Below are positions 1 through 8,926 of a stretch of 64,000 nt of DNA, piece by piece; the first letter of the stretch is position 1, and each line of letters starts with the position of its first letter. The position numbers were made by a program, and so were the translations under genes. The DNA is from JALHOP01 sp964484195 (GTDB lineage Bacteria; Myxococcota; XYA12-FULL-58-9; JALHOP01), in NCBI GenBank assembly GCA_964484195.1, contig CAZAER010000021.1:1-64000 (forward strand). Direction: 5' to 3'. Below the pieces are notes generated by a model, which ran no database searches, was not told the origin of the DNA, and worked only from the letters and a program-made list of their open reading frames with translations.

Positions 1-1613
1 CCGCCGATCACCGTGTTGATGATGCGCAGCTCCGGCAAATGAACGTCGAAGGCGCGAACCTCGGCCAAGAGCACGAAGGTCGGCGTGAGGAAAAACGCGT
101 AGAGGCCATAGTTGAGCTGCAGCACCGAGGCGCAAACCCCCGCGAGCAAGGTTGCGATCACCAGGAGCGCCGATTCGTCCTGCACGTACGCCATCATCAG
201 CGCCGCGACGATGCCGCCGAGTGCCGTGCCGGCGACGCGTTGCAGCGTCTTCACCGCGGTCGCCACCGTGTATGGCTGCAACAAGATGACGACGTTGAGC
301 GTCACCCAATAGCCACGCTCGAGCTCGAGATACTGCGTGATCACGACCGCGATGGTGGCCATGATACAGACGCGCATCGCGTGTTTCACCTGCAGCGGAT
401 GCGTGCGGAGCTCTTCGACGATGCGCCGAACCACGGGCATGCGCGGCTCTTCGGTGCCGGCGGCGACGGGGGCTTGGACGACCGGGGTGACACGCGATTC
501 GTACAAGCGGTCGGTGGTGTCGTAGGCGTTGGCGATACCGTCGCGTAGCCGCATCATCACCGCGGCGACGTGCCGCCGGTGCAACCCTTCGGCGGACGCC
601 GAATCGTCCGCCGGTGGCACCTCACTACCGATGAGTGTCCAGTCGATGCGCGGCTCACCCAGCCGGCCTTCGGCCTCGATACGTCGCGCGAGCTCGTCGA
701 GACATTCTTCGACGCGCTTGAGCGCATCACCGACGCCAGCTTGCATCTCACTCGCGTGCGGGTCGCGACTCGCGTTGTCGAGCACGTCCTCGAGCGCCAC
801 CACCGCGCTGAACAACAAGTCGATGTTCTGGAGCAGCACCAAGAGCAACGCACCGCGACCGCTCTCACCACGCCGGCCGCGCCGGGTCGCCGCCAACACG
901 GCGCGTGCGGCTTCGATGGTTTCGCGGATCGGGCCATGCGCTCGCGACACGGTGGTGAGCCAGTCAGCGGTGCCGAGCTTGTACGCTGGAGCGTGCACCA
1001 AGCGCGCGTGTGCCGCTACCGCGTGGTAGCAGCGCGCCACCGCCATGCGCCCCGGCCGGTAGACACGCACGGGCCAGAAGAAGAGCGCGAGCAACATGGC
1101 CCACGACCCACCGGCAAGGGTCGCGAGGCCGCGCTCGACGACGACCGCGACAGATGGAGCCGCCGGGGGATAGCCGAGGGAGATGCAAAAGAGGACCGCC
1201 GTGGTGACGCCACCGGCCGCCGCGACCGGGCCGAGCACGCCCACGAGATTGAAGAGCGCCGCGCACACGAACATCGCGAGCGGCCCGAGCCAAACGATCT
1301 CGTGCGATGCGCCACCGACGAGCGCTGCCAGCGCCACCGCGAACGAGCTGGCGACGGTGATGCCACCCATGGTCTGAGCGCGCGTGCGATACGATCCACC
1401 CTTGTCCGCGATGGCGAGCATGAAGCCCGCCGTGCTCATCCAGGTGGTCGAGCTCGGGCTCAAGATGGGCCCGACGACCAACGGCACCACGGTCGCGAGC
1501 GCGGTACGCACCCCGAGCATCAACGCCGGCTTGCCGGGTGTGAACTTCGACATCTGACGGAGCTGATGCGCGAGCTGCTGCCCTAGCTCGCCGGTGCTCG
1601 CGGAGAAACTCAC
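1..1613 (-). CDS. FUSC-family inner-membrane protein (C-terminus cut by window edge)
   Basis: The frame is open from the start to base 1, so the C-terminal end lies outside the window; 537 codons are present. The protein has an N-terminal block of hydrophobic helices, a long soluble middle region rich in Arg and Glu, then a second hydrophobic block beginning near HPLQVKHAMRVCIMATIAV. This two-half layout is that of FUSC proteins (fusaric acid resistance, aromatic-acid efflux). Substrate cannot be told from sequence. Start: GTG at 1613, 21 bases after the stop of the upstream gene, gives a plausible leading helix (LGQQLAHQLRQ); ATG at 1553 (MSKFTPGKPALM) is the alternative. Neither has a good ribosome site. 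It is the last visible gene of the minus-strand run from 4600. Confidence 0.8.
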   Translation of the reverse strand, partial: MSFSASTGELGQQLAHQLRQMSKFTPGKPALMLGVRTALATVVPLVVGPILSPSSTTWMSTAGFMLAIADKGGSYRTRAQTMGGITVASSFAVALAALVGGASHEIVWLGPLAMFVCAALFNLVGVLGPVAAAGGVTTAVLFCISLGYPPAAPSVAVVVERGLATLAGGSWAMLLALFFWPVRVYRPGRMAVARCYHAVAAHARLVHAPAYKLGTADWLTTVSRAHGPIRETIEAARAVLAATRRGRRGESGRGALLLVLLQNIDLLFSAVVALEDVLDNASRDPHASEMQAGVGDALKRVEECLDELARRIEAEGRLGEPRIDWTLIGSEVPPADDSASAEGLHRRHVAAVMMRLRDGIANAYDTTDRLYESRVTPVVQAPVAAGTEEPRMPVVRRIVEELRTHPLQVKHAMRVCIMATIAVVITQYLELERGYWVTLNVVILLQPYTVATAVKTLQRVAGTALGGIVAALMMAYVQDESALLVIATLLAGVCASVLQLNYGLYAFFLTPTFVLLAEVRAFDVHLPELRIINTVIG

Positions 1614-1634
1614 GGCGCCGCCACCACGCGGGCC

Positions 1635-2126
1635 TTAGTCTGTGTTGGCCGCCAACGCGCGCGCCCAGAGACGCTGTTTGATGGATTCGATGCGCTCACG
1701 GACCATCGTTTGCGGTTCGGCGAGGACACTCGCGATCTCGAAGGAGCCGTAGCCGAGGACGTGGAGGTCCAAGGCGCAACGGTCGACGTCACCGATGCCG
1801 TCATGGCCGTCCGCTGACGGCTCGAATGCGCCCACGGGAGCCGAGAAGGCCTCCTCGGCGGACAGCTCGAGCCACGCGAGAAACGGCGTGCCGCTCGCTT
1901 GCAAGGCGCCGATGCGGCGGATGGCGAGACGGGCGCTCGCCCACGCGCAATCTTCGGTGATGAAGCACTGGCGCTGAGCGAAGACCCGAGCCCGCACCAC
2001 CCGATTGACCACTCCGCCATAGCGTGCTTCGAGAGCGCTGAGGGCGAGGCTGTCGCCCCGCGCGGCGGCGAGCACCAGATCGTCGAGTAGCTCGCTGTTG
2101 GTCGTAAGGGCGGTGTTGCTTGCCAT
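1635..2126 (-). CDS. Divergent sigma-70-like (ECF-type) protein
   Basis: A 163-residue protein. The N-terminal part (ELLDDLVLAAARGDSLALSALEARY) resembles sigma region 2 and the C-terminal part (LHVLGYGSFEIASVLAEPQTMVRERIESIKQRL) resembles a region-4 helix-turn-helix, with a variable acidic linker between. The match is by pattern only and the region-2 core is degenerate, so it could be a sigma-like regulator that does not initiate transcription. ATG 2126 is preferred over the upstream in-frame ATG at 2249 because GAGGA stands 8 bases before it and 2249 would overlap the chaperone gene. It lies between the Hsp70-like gene and the FUSC gene. Confidence 0.6.
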   Translation of the reverse strand: MASNTALTTNSELLDDLVLAAARGDSLALSALEARYGGVVNRVVRARVFAQRQCFITEDCAWASARLAIRRIGALQASGTPFLAWLELSAEEAFSAPVGAFEPSADGHDGIGDVDRCALDLHVLGYGSFEIASVLAEPQTMVRERIESIKQRLWARALAANTD

Positions 2127-2202
2127 GGGTATTGTCCTCGGGGCGCTTGTGGGCGCTCGAAGGACAACAACGGTCCGAACCTGGAATTCCTTGAGCGTGT
2201 TC

Positions 2203-3492
2203 TCACGACGCGCCGCCGAAGACGTCCCGGGCGACCAGGGCGAGACCACGGCCGACAGTGGTCATCTCCTCGCCACCTCTCACTTTTTCGGCACCGAAGC
2301 GGTCCGCGAAGAGCTTGCGGACCGCGGGCACGAGCGAGGTGCCGCCGGTCATGAAGACGCGGTCCACCGCGCCCGCCTCGAGCTTTGCGCGCGCGAGAAC
2401 GCGGTCCGTGGCCTCGGCAATGGCGGCGAGGTCCGGCGCGATCCACGCCTCGAGATCGGCGCGACTCACCTCGACGCGCAAGGCAGCCGGTTGAAAGTCG
2501 ATGACCGTCGCGGGCGCGCTCGAGAGCTCGACCTTGGCCCGCTCGACCGCCCGATGCAGGGCGTAGCCGAGATCTTCGTCGACGATACGATAGAGCGTCT
2601 CGATCTCGGTCGTCGCGTAGGCGTTCTCGAGGATGTCCTCGAGCAGCTGCATGGTCTTGGTCGACTTGAGGAACGACAAGAGATGCCAGCGCGAGAGCGA
2701 GTTGTAGATCCACAGCGGCACGTCGGCATCGCCACCGAACGTCTTGTAGCGCGTGCCGAGCCCCAAGCGCGGGGCAATGGCGTGTTTGATGATCCGCTGG
2801 TCGAACGCGTCACCCGCTAGAGCGACACCGTCGCTTGCACGCACCGATCTGCGCTCACCTGCCTTGGCGCGGGCACGAACCCCGGGACCGACGTCGATGA
2901 GACAGAGGTCGGTCGTACCACCGCCGAAGTCGGCGATGAGCACGAGCTCGTCGCGGTCGAGGCGCTGCTCGTATCCGTAAGCGGCGGCCACCGGCTCCAG
3001 CTCGAAGCGCACCTCGTCGAAGCCCGCGGAGGCAAACGCTCGGCGTAGCCGCTCCTCTCCGAGCGCGTCACCCTCGGCGTCCGCGTCGTCGTTCACGAAG
3101 TGCACCGGGCGGCCTACGACGGCTCGCTTGGGAAGCTCGCGTCCGGCGCCTTCACGCAGCGCCGCAACGATGTGCGCCACGAGCTGCTCGATCTTGTAGA
3201 CGCGATTGAAAATGTTCGTCGAGATGAAGGTACGGCTCGCCATGTGCGATTTGATCGACTGGATGAACCGGCCTCGTCCGTCACATGCGAGGTACGCGTT
3301 GATGGCGGCCATGCCGACGGCGGGTGGGGCAGGGTGACCGTCGATGCGCGCGTCCGGATCGAAGTAGAGCACCGAGCGCACGGTCTCGTAGCCGACTCCC
3401 GCCACCTCGTAGCGCGTAAGGTCGACCTTGCCGTCGCGATCTGCGACCGCGAGCGCGCTGTTGGTGGTGCCGAAATCGATACCGACGAACAT
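2203..3492 (-). CDS. Hsp70-family ATPase, YegD-like
   Basis: 429 residues, close to E. coli YegD (about 450), so it has the actin-fold nucleotide-binding domain and little or no substrate-binding domain. Visible motifs: phosphate-1 loop GIDFGTTNS (residues 4-12), phosphate-2 loop ADFGGGTTD (187-195), and the adenosine motif MTGGTSLVP near residue 380. Expected to be a cytoplasmic ATP-binding chaperone-like protein; its clients are unknown. ATG 3492 (MFVGIDFGTT) is chosen because the upstream in-frame extension overlaps the previous gene. That gene ends at 3506, 13 bases away, so the two are probably co-transcribed. Confidence 0.88.
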   Translation of the reverse strand: MFVGIDFGTTNSALAVADRDGKVDLTRYEVAGVGYETVRSVLYFDPDARIDGHPAPPAVGMAAINAYLACDGRGRFIQSIKSHMASRTFISTNIFNRVYKIEQLVAHIVAALREGAGRELPKRAVVGRPVHFVNDDADAEGDALGEERLRRAFASAGFDEVRFELEPVAAAYGYEQRLDRDELVLIADFGGGTTDLCLIDVGPGVRARAKAGERRSVRASDGVALAGDAFDQRIIKHAIAPRLGLGTRYKTFGGDADVPLWIYNSLSRWHLLSFLKSTKTMQLLEDILENAYATTEIETLYRIVDEDLGYALHRAVERAKVELSSAPATVIDFQPAALRVEVSRADLEAWIAPDLAAIAEATDRVLARAKLEAGAVDRVFMTGGTSLVPAVRKLFADRFGAEKVRGGEEMTTVGRGLALVARDVFGGAS

Positions 3493-3505
3493 CTTCGCGC
3501 GCCGT

Positions 3506-4600
3506 CTACAGGCGCACCCCATCGAGCGGCAAGATGTCGTAGGCGTTCACCGGAATGCGGTTGATGTCACCGTCGATGAGCAGGAGCGATGTCTTGGCAT
3601 GAGCCTCCGTTCCTACGCGATAGCGGACATCCTCTCCGTCGACCGACAGACAGCGGATGAACCCCGCGGCGGCGTTGGCCGTGGGCACGTCGGTCCAACG
3701 CGGCAGCTCCTTGATGCAGCGGGCGTGGCTGGTGTGGCCGCAGGCCTGCCGCAGGCTCGGCACGAGGGTGCGCGGGTCGAAGCGCCGCACGCGCTCCGCG
3801 TTCATTTCCCAGTGGCGATCGAGGATGCCGTCGCGATCGGGGTCGGCCGGTCGGTGGTAAACCAGGCCGCCGCCTTCGTGGCCGCTGACTCCGAAAACGC
3901 ACAGTGGCGCGAGGTCGAGCTCGGCGTTCTCGTCGCGCTTCCACATCGGGGCGACCCGGCTCACGCGATCACTCAAGAAACGATTCAAGTCATCGGCGAT
4001 CGCCGGCACCGTGGTCGCGCTGCTGCCGGCGTTGGCGAGGTCGACGGTCGTGACGCCGGCATGGGTCACGAGCAAATCTTCGCCGCCGCGAGCGGCCGCG
4101 ACCGCGAGGCCGACGCGACCTTCCATCAGCAGTGTCCGCAACAGCGTGCGTTGCTCGACCATGAACGCCGAGAAATCGCGTAGTGCCACTTCGGGCGTCG
4201 GGATGCGCGGGTAGGTCGCGAGGAACTTGTCGCGGAGCTCGGGGCGCTGCGCCACTTGGCGGGCGAAACGTTGGGCATCACGAAATCCGTCGTCGGTTTC
4301 GTAGGCGAGCTCTTGGACGCGGGCGAGGTCGTGATTGCCGAGCAAGACGACGGTCTGCTCGGCTGGGTGCTCGACGAGCCAGCGAACGATGCGTGTACCC
4401 TCGCCACCGACGACGTGAGCGTTCGACTCGTCGACGACACCGAAGTCGAAGTAGTCACCGACCGCGATCAAGCCGACGTCGCTCGCGAGCCTGCCCTCGC
4501 TCAGAAGACCGTGCCGTGCGAGCACCTGCATGAAGCGGTCGAACGTGGTTTGCAGATCGCCAATCGCAAACCAACGCCTGTCATTACGCAGGGTCTTCAT
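3506..4600 (-). CDS. Metallophosphoesterase (calcineurin-like)
   Basis: 364 residues with the signatures of dimetal phosphoesterases in order: GDLQ (residues 14-17, where GDxH is usual), GDYFD (48-52), LGNHD (87-91) and VTHAG (about 178-182). The Gln in place of the first metal-ligand His is a variation worth noting. A C-terminal region after about residue 230 carries more His and Cys (HEGGGLVYHR, ACGHTSHARC) that may complete the site. The substrate may be a phosphoprotein or a nucleotide; sequence does not decide. It begins the minus-strand run metallophosphoesterase, Hsp70-like, sigma-like, FUSC. Only 27 bases separate it from the divergent gene at 4628. Confidence 0.85.
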   Translation of the reverse strand: MKTLRNDRRWFAIGDLQTTFDRFMQVLARHGLLSEGRLASDVGLIAVGDYFDFGVVDESNAHVVGGEGTRIVRWLVEHPAEQTVVLLGNHDLARVQELAYETDDGFRDAQRFARQVAQRPELRDKFLATYPRIPTPEVALRDFSAFMVEQRTLLRTLLMEGRVGLAVAAARGGEDLLVTHAGVTTVDLANAGSSATTVPAIADDLNRFLSDRVSRVAPMWKRDENAELDLAPLCVFGVSGHEGGGLVYHRPADPDRDGILDRHWEMNAERVRRFDPRTLVPSLRQACGHTSHARCIKELPRWTDVPTANAAAGFIRCLSVDGEDVRYRVGTEAHAKTSLLLIDGDINRIPVNAYDILPLDGVRL

Positions 4601-4627
4601 CGAGGGCTTTCACAGCTTACGACGGAT

Positions 4628-5014
4628 ATGGTCAAAGCGGCTATGGGTCTCTTGATTTCCTGGTTCGTGTTGTCGCTCGCCGTCTGGCTGACCTCGCTCA
4701 TCTTGCCCGGCTTCAAGGTGCGCGGTTTCATCGGCGCCATCGTCGTCGCGGCAGTGTTCGGAATCCTCAACTTCTTGGTCGGTTGGTTCCTCTTCGTGGT
4801 CATCGGGATTGGCACGTTGGGGCTCGGCTTCCTCCTCGCCTTCATCACCCGCTGGATCGTCGACGCCATCTTGCTCAAGGTCACCGGCGCCCTGATGCGG
4901 TCGCTCGAGGTGAAAAGTTTCGGTTGGGCGATGGCGGCGGCGTTCGTGATGGCAATGATCGGTACGGTCGCCGAGCACATGCTGTCGCACGGGCACCACC
5001 CGTATCGGTTCTAG
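4628..5014 (+). CDS. Phage-holin-4_2 / YvlD-like membrane protein
   Basis: 128 residues with four hydrophobic helices (roughly 5-22, 28-47, 53-72 and 97-115). The pattern FVLSLAVWLTSLILPGFKV followed by a Gly-rich second helix is typical of the small YvlD/'phage holin family' membrane proteins, which are chromosomal and not usually true holins. Function is unknown in the family. ATG 4628 is used; ATG 4643 is an in-frame alternative. The longer frame upstream overlaps the divergent metallophosphoesterase and is not real coding sequence. Confidence 0.8.
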   Translation: MVKAAMGLLISWFVLSLAVWLTSLILPGFKVRGFIGAIVVAAVFGILNFLVGWFLFVVIGIGTLGLGFLLAFITRWIVDAILLKVTGALMRSLEVKSFGWAMAAAFVMAMIGTVAEHMLSHGHHPYRF

Positions 5015-5069
5015 CGGTCCGGACGAATAATTGGATCCGCGCGCGCCCACACTGTAAGCTCGCAAGTCT

Positions 5070-5558
5070 ATGGCGGCAGACCATCCATTTCGCTGGATTG
5101 GTGGAGCGGCGCTTGTGGTGGGGCTGTTCGTGCTCGGCGCGACCTCCTTCCAAAAGCAGCCGGAGACGCTCGCCTTGACGCTCGAGCGGACGACGGTCGC
5201 CTACGCGCCTACCCGCGCCGAGGCCGTTGCCATCGCCAGCCTGCCGGTCGCCGCGACAAAAGTGGCCTCCCGTCCGGCCGTGCCGCGTAAAGTCGCCGAG
5301 CGTATCGCGTCAATCCCGGTCGCTCCCCGGAGCCACATGACCATCACCGCGTTGGATGGCATTTCTGGCATGAGCGCGCCGTCTTCCGGCGGCGACGAGC
5401 TGACGCGCACTCTGCGCGCCATCGCCCGTGCTGCCGCTCCAGCGGACGCGGTCCCGACCCGCGACATCCGAACGATCCACGGCAATCAAATCGCGAGCTT
5501 CCCGCCTTCGGTGGTTCTCTTGGCCGCTCGGCCAATGCGTGGACCGCCGCACGCTTAG
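5070..5558 (+). CDS. Hypothetical single-helix anchored protein upstream of the Tol operon
   Basis: 162 residues. A short positive N-terminus and one hydrophobic segment (about residues 9-24, WIGGAALVVGLFVLGATSF) suggest a membrane anchor or uncleaved signal. The rest is low in complexity, rich in Ala, Pro, Val and Arg, with repeated 'ASxPVA' patterns, and shows no known domain. It lies 84 bases before the first TolQ gene on the same strand, so it may belong to that operon, though the hairpin at 5601-5623 intervenes. Confidence 0.6.
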   Translation: MAADHPFRWIGGAALVVGLFVLGATSFQKQPETLALTLERTTVAYAPTRAEAVAIASLPVAATKVASRPAVPRKVAERIASIPVAPRSHMTITALDGISGMSAPSSGGDELTRTLRAIARAAAPADAVPTRDIRTIHGNQIASFPPSVVLLAARPMRGPPHA

Positions 5559-5600
5559 AAGTCCACTATCGCGTCACATTTTTGTTTTGCAGTCTCACAC

Positions 5601-5623
5601 GATCACGTCACCACGACGTGATC
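5601..5623 (+). promoter_or_regulatory. Perfect 9-bp inverted repeat in the Tol operon leader
   Basis: GATCACGTC, a 5-base loop (ACCAC) and GACGTGATC form a perfect inverted repeat that ends 19 bases before the ATG of the first TolQ gene (5643). It could be an operator for a dimeric regulator or an RNA hairpin near the ribosome site (GGAG, 5631-5634). The arms are seen; the role is inferred. Confidence 0.5.
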
Positions 5624-5642
5624 CTCGTTCGGAGTTTTCAGC

Positions 5643-6311
5643 ATGCACGCAGCAGCAGAGTTCTACCGCGCCGGCGGTATTTGGATGCACCCGATCGCCA
5701 TCGTTTCGATCTTCGTGATCGGCATCTCGTTCGAGCGCATTTACGCGCTGTACTTCAAGTACAACATCAACGCCTCGCAGTTCATGGCGCAGATCCAGAA
5801 GTTGGTCCTCACCAACAACATCGACCGCGCCATCAAGCTGTGCAACGCGTCGCCGCAGGCCGCCCTGCCGCGCGTCATCAAGGCCGCTTTGACCCGCGCC
5901 AACAAGGGTGAAGTCGAGATCGAGAACGCGCTCGAAGAAGCGAGCGTCGAGGTCCTCCGCGACATCGGCAAGCGCATCCCGATTCTCCCCAACCTCGCGA
6001 ACGTCGCGACGCTGTGCGGCCTCCTCGGCACCATCGTCGGTCTGATCGAAGCGTTCACCGCGGTCGCGTCCGCTCCGCCGGACATGAAGAGCCAGCTGCT
6101 CACGCAGTCGCTCGCCATCGGTCTGAACTCGACGGCCATGGGCCTCATTGTCGCCATTCCTTGCTTGCTCTTCTTCGTCTTCCTCTCCACGAGCTCGAAG
6201 AAGATCATCGAGGACGTCGACCAGTACTCGCTCAAGATCCAGAACCTGCTCGTCGCCCGTAGCCGCAATCCGCAAGCGGTGCAGTCGAACGAACAGGCAG
6301 CCGGGGCCTAA
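5643..6311 (+). CDS. TolQ/ExbB/MotA-type proton-channel subunit 1
   Basis: 222 residues with three transmembrane helices: about 14-35 (HPIAIVSIFVIGISFERIYAL), 118-140 (ATLCGLLGTIVGLIEAF) and 158-182 (GLNSTAMGLIVAIPCLLFFVF). The GLLGTIVGLI and NSTAMGL segments are the family's conserved pore-lining helices with their Thr residues. Such proteins form the pentameric channel around a TolR/ExbD dimer and convert proton motive force to mechanical work on the cell envelope. It is followed at once by two TolR-type genes, so it probably forms one complex with them. GGAG 8 bases before the ATG supports the start. Confidence 0.9.
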   Translation: MHAAAEFYRAGGIWMHPIAIVSIFVIGISFERIYALYFKYNINASQFMAQIQKLVLTNNIDRAIKLCNASPQAALPRVIKAALTRANKGEVEIENALEEASVEVLRDIGKRIPILPNLANVATLCGLLGTIVGLIEAFTAVASAPPDMKSQLLTQSLAIGLNSTAMGLIVAIPCLLFFVFLSTSSKKIIEDVDQYSLKIQNLLVARSRNPQAVQSNEQAAGA

Positions 6312-6314
6312 GCA

Positions 6315-6962
6315 ATGTCGTTCTCACCATCGAAACGTCACCGAGGCGCAGACGAGCTCGGTGAGGTTCAGATCAACCTCAACCCGATGATGGACATGTT
6401 CGCGGTGCTCATTCCGGCACTGCTCATGCTGTCAGCGGTCGTCGAGGTTGCGATGGTCGAGGTGTCGGCGCCGTCGATCGGCCCGTCCTCCGAGCCACCG
6501 CCAAAAGAAGACAAGCCGCCGCTCAACCTGACGGTCACTATCTTGGATAGTGGCTACATGTTGACGGCGTCCGGCGGAGAGCTCGCGGGCGTGCCCAAGG
6601 TCGACCCCAACGCCCCTGGTCCGCAGATCCCGGTGAAAGAGATGCCCATCGTGTGCTCGCGCTTCCGCGGGACCACGCCTCCGCCGCGCTCGCGCAATGC
6701 CGATCGCCCGGAGTGCAACGACAAGAACGCCCGCGACGCGGTGATGTTCTGGGCCTACGACACCGAGACGCTGAACCAGGCGATCTTGAAGATCCACCGC
6801 GACTACCCCGACGAGCGACGTCTCATCGTCGCCGCCGAATCCAGCGTTCAATACGAGAGCATCATCGACGTCCTCGACGCGACGCGCGTAACGCGCCTTG
6901 CCGACGGCTCGCTCGAAACGATGTTCGACCAAGTGGTCCTGTCTCCAGCGACCAACATGTGA
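6315..6962 (+). CDS. TolR/ExbD-type protein 1 (Asp-helix motor partner)
   Basis: 215 residues: short cytoplasmic N-terminus, one transmembrane helix (about 24-45) beginning INLNPMMDMFAVLIPALLM with the membrane Asp essential for proton use in the family, then a periplasmic domain. The periplasmic part is larger than in classical TolR and carries an insertion with two Cys (VCSRFRG ... PECNDK, about residues 113-134) that could form a disulphide. The end has the usual ExbD fold pattern (YESIIDVLDATRVTR). It starts 3 bases after the TolQ stop. Confidence 0.88.
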   Translation: MSFSPSKRHRGADELGEVQINLNPMMDMFAVLIPALLMLSAVVEVAMVEVSAPSIGPSSEPPPKEDKPPLNLTVTILDSGYMLTASGGELAGVPKVDPNAPGPQIPVKEMPIVCSRFRGTTPPPRSRNADRPECNDKNARDAVMFWAYDTETLNQAILKIHRDYPDERRLIVAAESSVQYESIIDVLDATRVTRLADGSLETMFDQVVLSPATNM

Positions 6963-6973
6963 GGTAGGGAACA

Positions 6974-7648
6974 ATGTCGAGTGATAACGACCCAGGATCG
7001 CTATCCAATGCGGGTGGCCCTGGCATGGTGGCTGGAGCCAGCTCGGGGATGCCGTCGAGCGCGCACGTGACGGGCATCGCCCGCGCGCGCAGCCAAGACG
7101 AGCTCTATGCCGAGATGCGCGCTCGCGAGAAGAAGAAGGCGAAGCGCATGAAGCGAAAGCATGCGCACGACCATCCGGTCGACGTCAGCATCAACTCGCT
7201 TCTCGACATCTTGAGCGTCATCCTCGTGTTCTTGATGAAGAGCTACTCGGCGAGCTCGGTGAACATCAAACCGTCGAAGGAGCTCCAGATCCCCTTCACG
7301 AAGTCCATCGAAGGACCGGCTGAGGCCACGGCAGTGACCGTGACGCTCAAGCACATCCTCGTCGACGACGTGCCGATCATGGACCTGGAAGAGGGTGGCA
7401 AGGTTCGCCCGGAGGATCTCGCCGAAGAGGCGATGATGCTCCAGCCGCTCTACAACAAGCTCCTCGACGAGGTCGAAAAGCGTAAGAAGATCATGCAGAA
7501 GAACACGTCGGTCGAAGCCAAGATCGACATGATGCTCATCTCGGACCGCTTCGTGCCTTTCGATCTGCTCACACGTGTGATGTACACGGCCGGCCAGGCC
7601 GAGTTCTCCAAGTTTGATTTCATCGCCATAAAGCTCGAAGGCGGTTGA
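6974..7648 (+). CDS. TolR/ExbD-type protein 2
   Basis: 224 residues. Unlike usual TolR proteins it has a long cytoplasmic N-terminus (about 70 residues) ending in a strongly basic stretch (REKKKAKRMKRKH), before the single helix VSINSLLDILSVILVFLMK that holds the conserved Asp. The periplasmic domain ends with the family pattern FDLLTRVMYTAGQAEFSKFDF. With the preceding gene it probably supplies the two TolR-like chains of one motor complex. The spacing of 11 bases supports co-expression. Confidence 0.86.
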   Translation: MSSDNDPGSLSNAGGPGMVAGASSGMPSSAHVTGIARARSQDELYAEMRAREKKKAKRMKRKHAHDHPVDVSINSLLDILSVILVFLMKSYSASSVNIKPSKELQIPFTKSIEGPAEATAVTVTLKHILVDDVPIMDLEEGGKVRPEDLAEEAMMLQPLYNKLLDEVEKRKKIMQKNTSVEAKIDMMLISDRFVPFDLLTRVMYTAGQAEFSKFDFIAIKLEGG

Positions 7649-7705
7649 GTTCAGAGCTAAAACGTTGGCACGATTCACAAAGCTGTACTGCCCCTAAGGT
7701 GACGG

Positions 7706-8338
7706 ATGCTTGATTATCTCATTGCTGGTGGACCGTTCATGTTCGCGACGCTCAGCGTCTCAATCCTGTGCGTCGCGATCTTCATCCTGCGCATCGCGTA
7801 TCTGTGGCGCCGCGCCGGTAAGGGCGAGCTGCTGCGGTCGCAGGTGATGCAGTTCGTCGAGGAGCGCAACTACCGCAATGCCATCCGCGTCGTGAGCGGC
7901 AACAACTCGCCGCTGGGCAAGGTGCTGCAAGCAGCGCTGGTTCGTGCCAATCGTAGCGAGAAGGAAATCCGCCGCGCCGTCGAGTCGGCCGCCATCGAAG
8001 AGATCCCGAAGGTCCGCGGCGCCACCGTGTACCTGCCGCAGCTCTCCAACTTGGCGACGCTCCTCGGCCTCCTCGGCACCATCGAAGGTCTGATCGTTAC
8101 CTTCCAAGGCGCCTCGGGTGAATCGGCTGCCGTCCGTCAGGAAGCTCTGGCTCGCGGTATTTCGATCGCGTTCTACAACACGTTCTTCGGGCTGCTCGTC
8201 GCGACGATGGGCGTCGTCTTTTACCTCATCCTCCTGGCGCGAACGAACACGGTGCTCGGCCTCATCGAGCGGTCCGCTGCAACGGTCATCGACTCGTTGC
8301 TCTGGACGCGCGAACAACCGGGCAAGAAGAGCGCCTAG
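7706..8338 (+). CDS. TolQ/ExbB/MotA-type proton-channel subunit 2
   Basis: 210 residues with helices at about 8-28, 110-132 and 155-178. The pore motifs LATLLGLLGTIEGLIVTF and AFYNTFFGLLVATMGVVFY are clear. It is a paralogue of the TolQ at 5643 and starts a second TolQ-TolR-TolR set. A purine-rich AAGGTGACGG directly before the ATG is the ribosome site. The 57-base gap before it could hold an internal promoter, but none stands out. Confidence 0.9.
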   Translation: MLDYLIAGGPFMFATLSVSILCVAIFILRIAYLWRRAGKGELLRSQVMQFVEERNYRNAIRVVSGNNSPLGKVLQAALVRANRSEKEIRRAVESAAIEEIPKVRGATVYLPQLSNLATLLGLLGTIEGLIVTFQGASGESAAVRQEALARGISIAFYNTFFGLLVATMGVVFYLILLARTNTVLGLIERSAATVIDSLLWTREQPGKKSA

Positions 8339-8344
8339 TAACGC

Positions 8345-8917
8345 ATGTCGGCCCCAAACAAAGGCATCGGCGCCGGTCTATTCGGCAAAGAGTCCGGGAC
8401 GAGCTACGAGGTTTATCTCAACCTGACGCCCTTGATGGACGTCATGTCGAACCTCCTGTTCTTCCTCCTGGCCTCGTTCGGCGCCACCATGGTCGCGATC
8501 ATGCCGACCACGGTGCCCACCGTTTCGAGCGGTGAGTCGACGCCGGATCCGGAGAAGACCGAGGACTCGGTGAACGTCACGCTCCGCGCCGACGGCACCG
8601 GCCTCACGCTCAAGTGCGAGAGCGATACGCTCGCGCCCGATCTGCTCAAGGACCTCGGCGGCAAGATCCCCAAAAAGGACGGCCAGTACGACTACAAGCA
8701 GCTCACCGCGACCTTGAAGTCCATCAAGGAGAAGTACCGCGCCTCGAAGAGCGTCGTCGTCGTGCCCGATGACAACGTGCCCTACGAGATCATCGTCAAG
8801 ATCCTCGACGCCGCGCGCGACACGCGCCTCGTCGATACCAAAAACGCCATCCTGTTCCCCGACGTCGTGCTGTCCGGTATCGCGACACATGACGCCGACG
8901 GGAACTTGTTGAAGTAG
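8345..8917 (+). CDS. TolR/ExbD-type protein 3
   Basis: 190 residues. A helix at about 22-42 (LNLTPLMDVMSNLLFFLLASF) holds the motor Asp in the classical N-x-TPLxD setting. The periplasmic domain has a short Cys-containing part (LKCESD) and ends in the ExbD pattern VPYEIIVKILDAARDTRLVD. It follows the second TolQ by 6 bases. Confidence 0.88.
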   Translation: MSAPNKGIGAGLFGKESGTSYEVYLNLTPLMDVMSNLLFFLLASFGATMVAIMPTTVPTVSSGESTPDPEKTEDSVNVTLRADGTGLTLKCESDTLAPDLLKDLGGKIPKKDGQYDYKQLTATLKSIKEKYRASKSVVVVPDDNVPYEIIVKILDAARDTRLVDTKNAILFPDVVLSGIATHDADGNLLK

Positions 8918-8926
8918 GAGGGCTCT

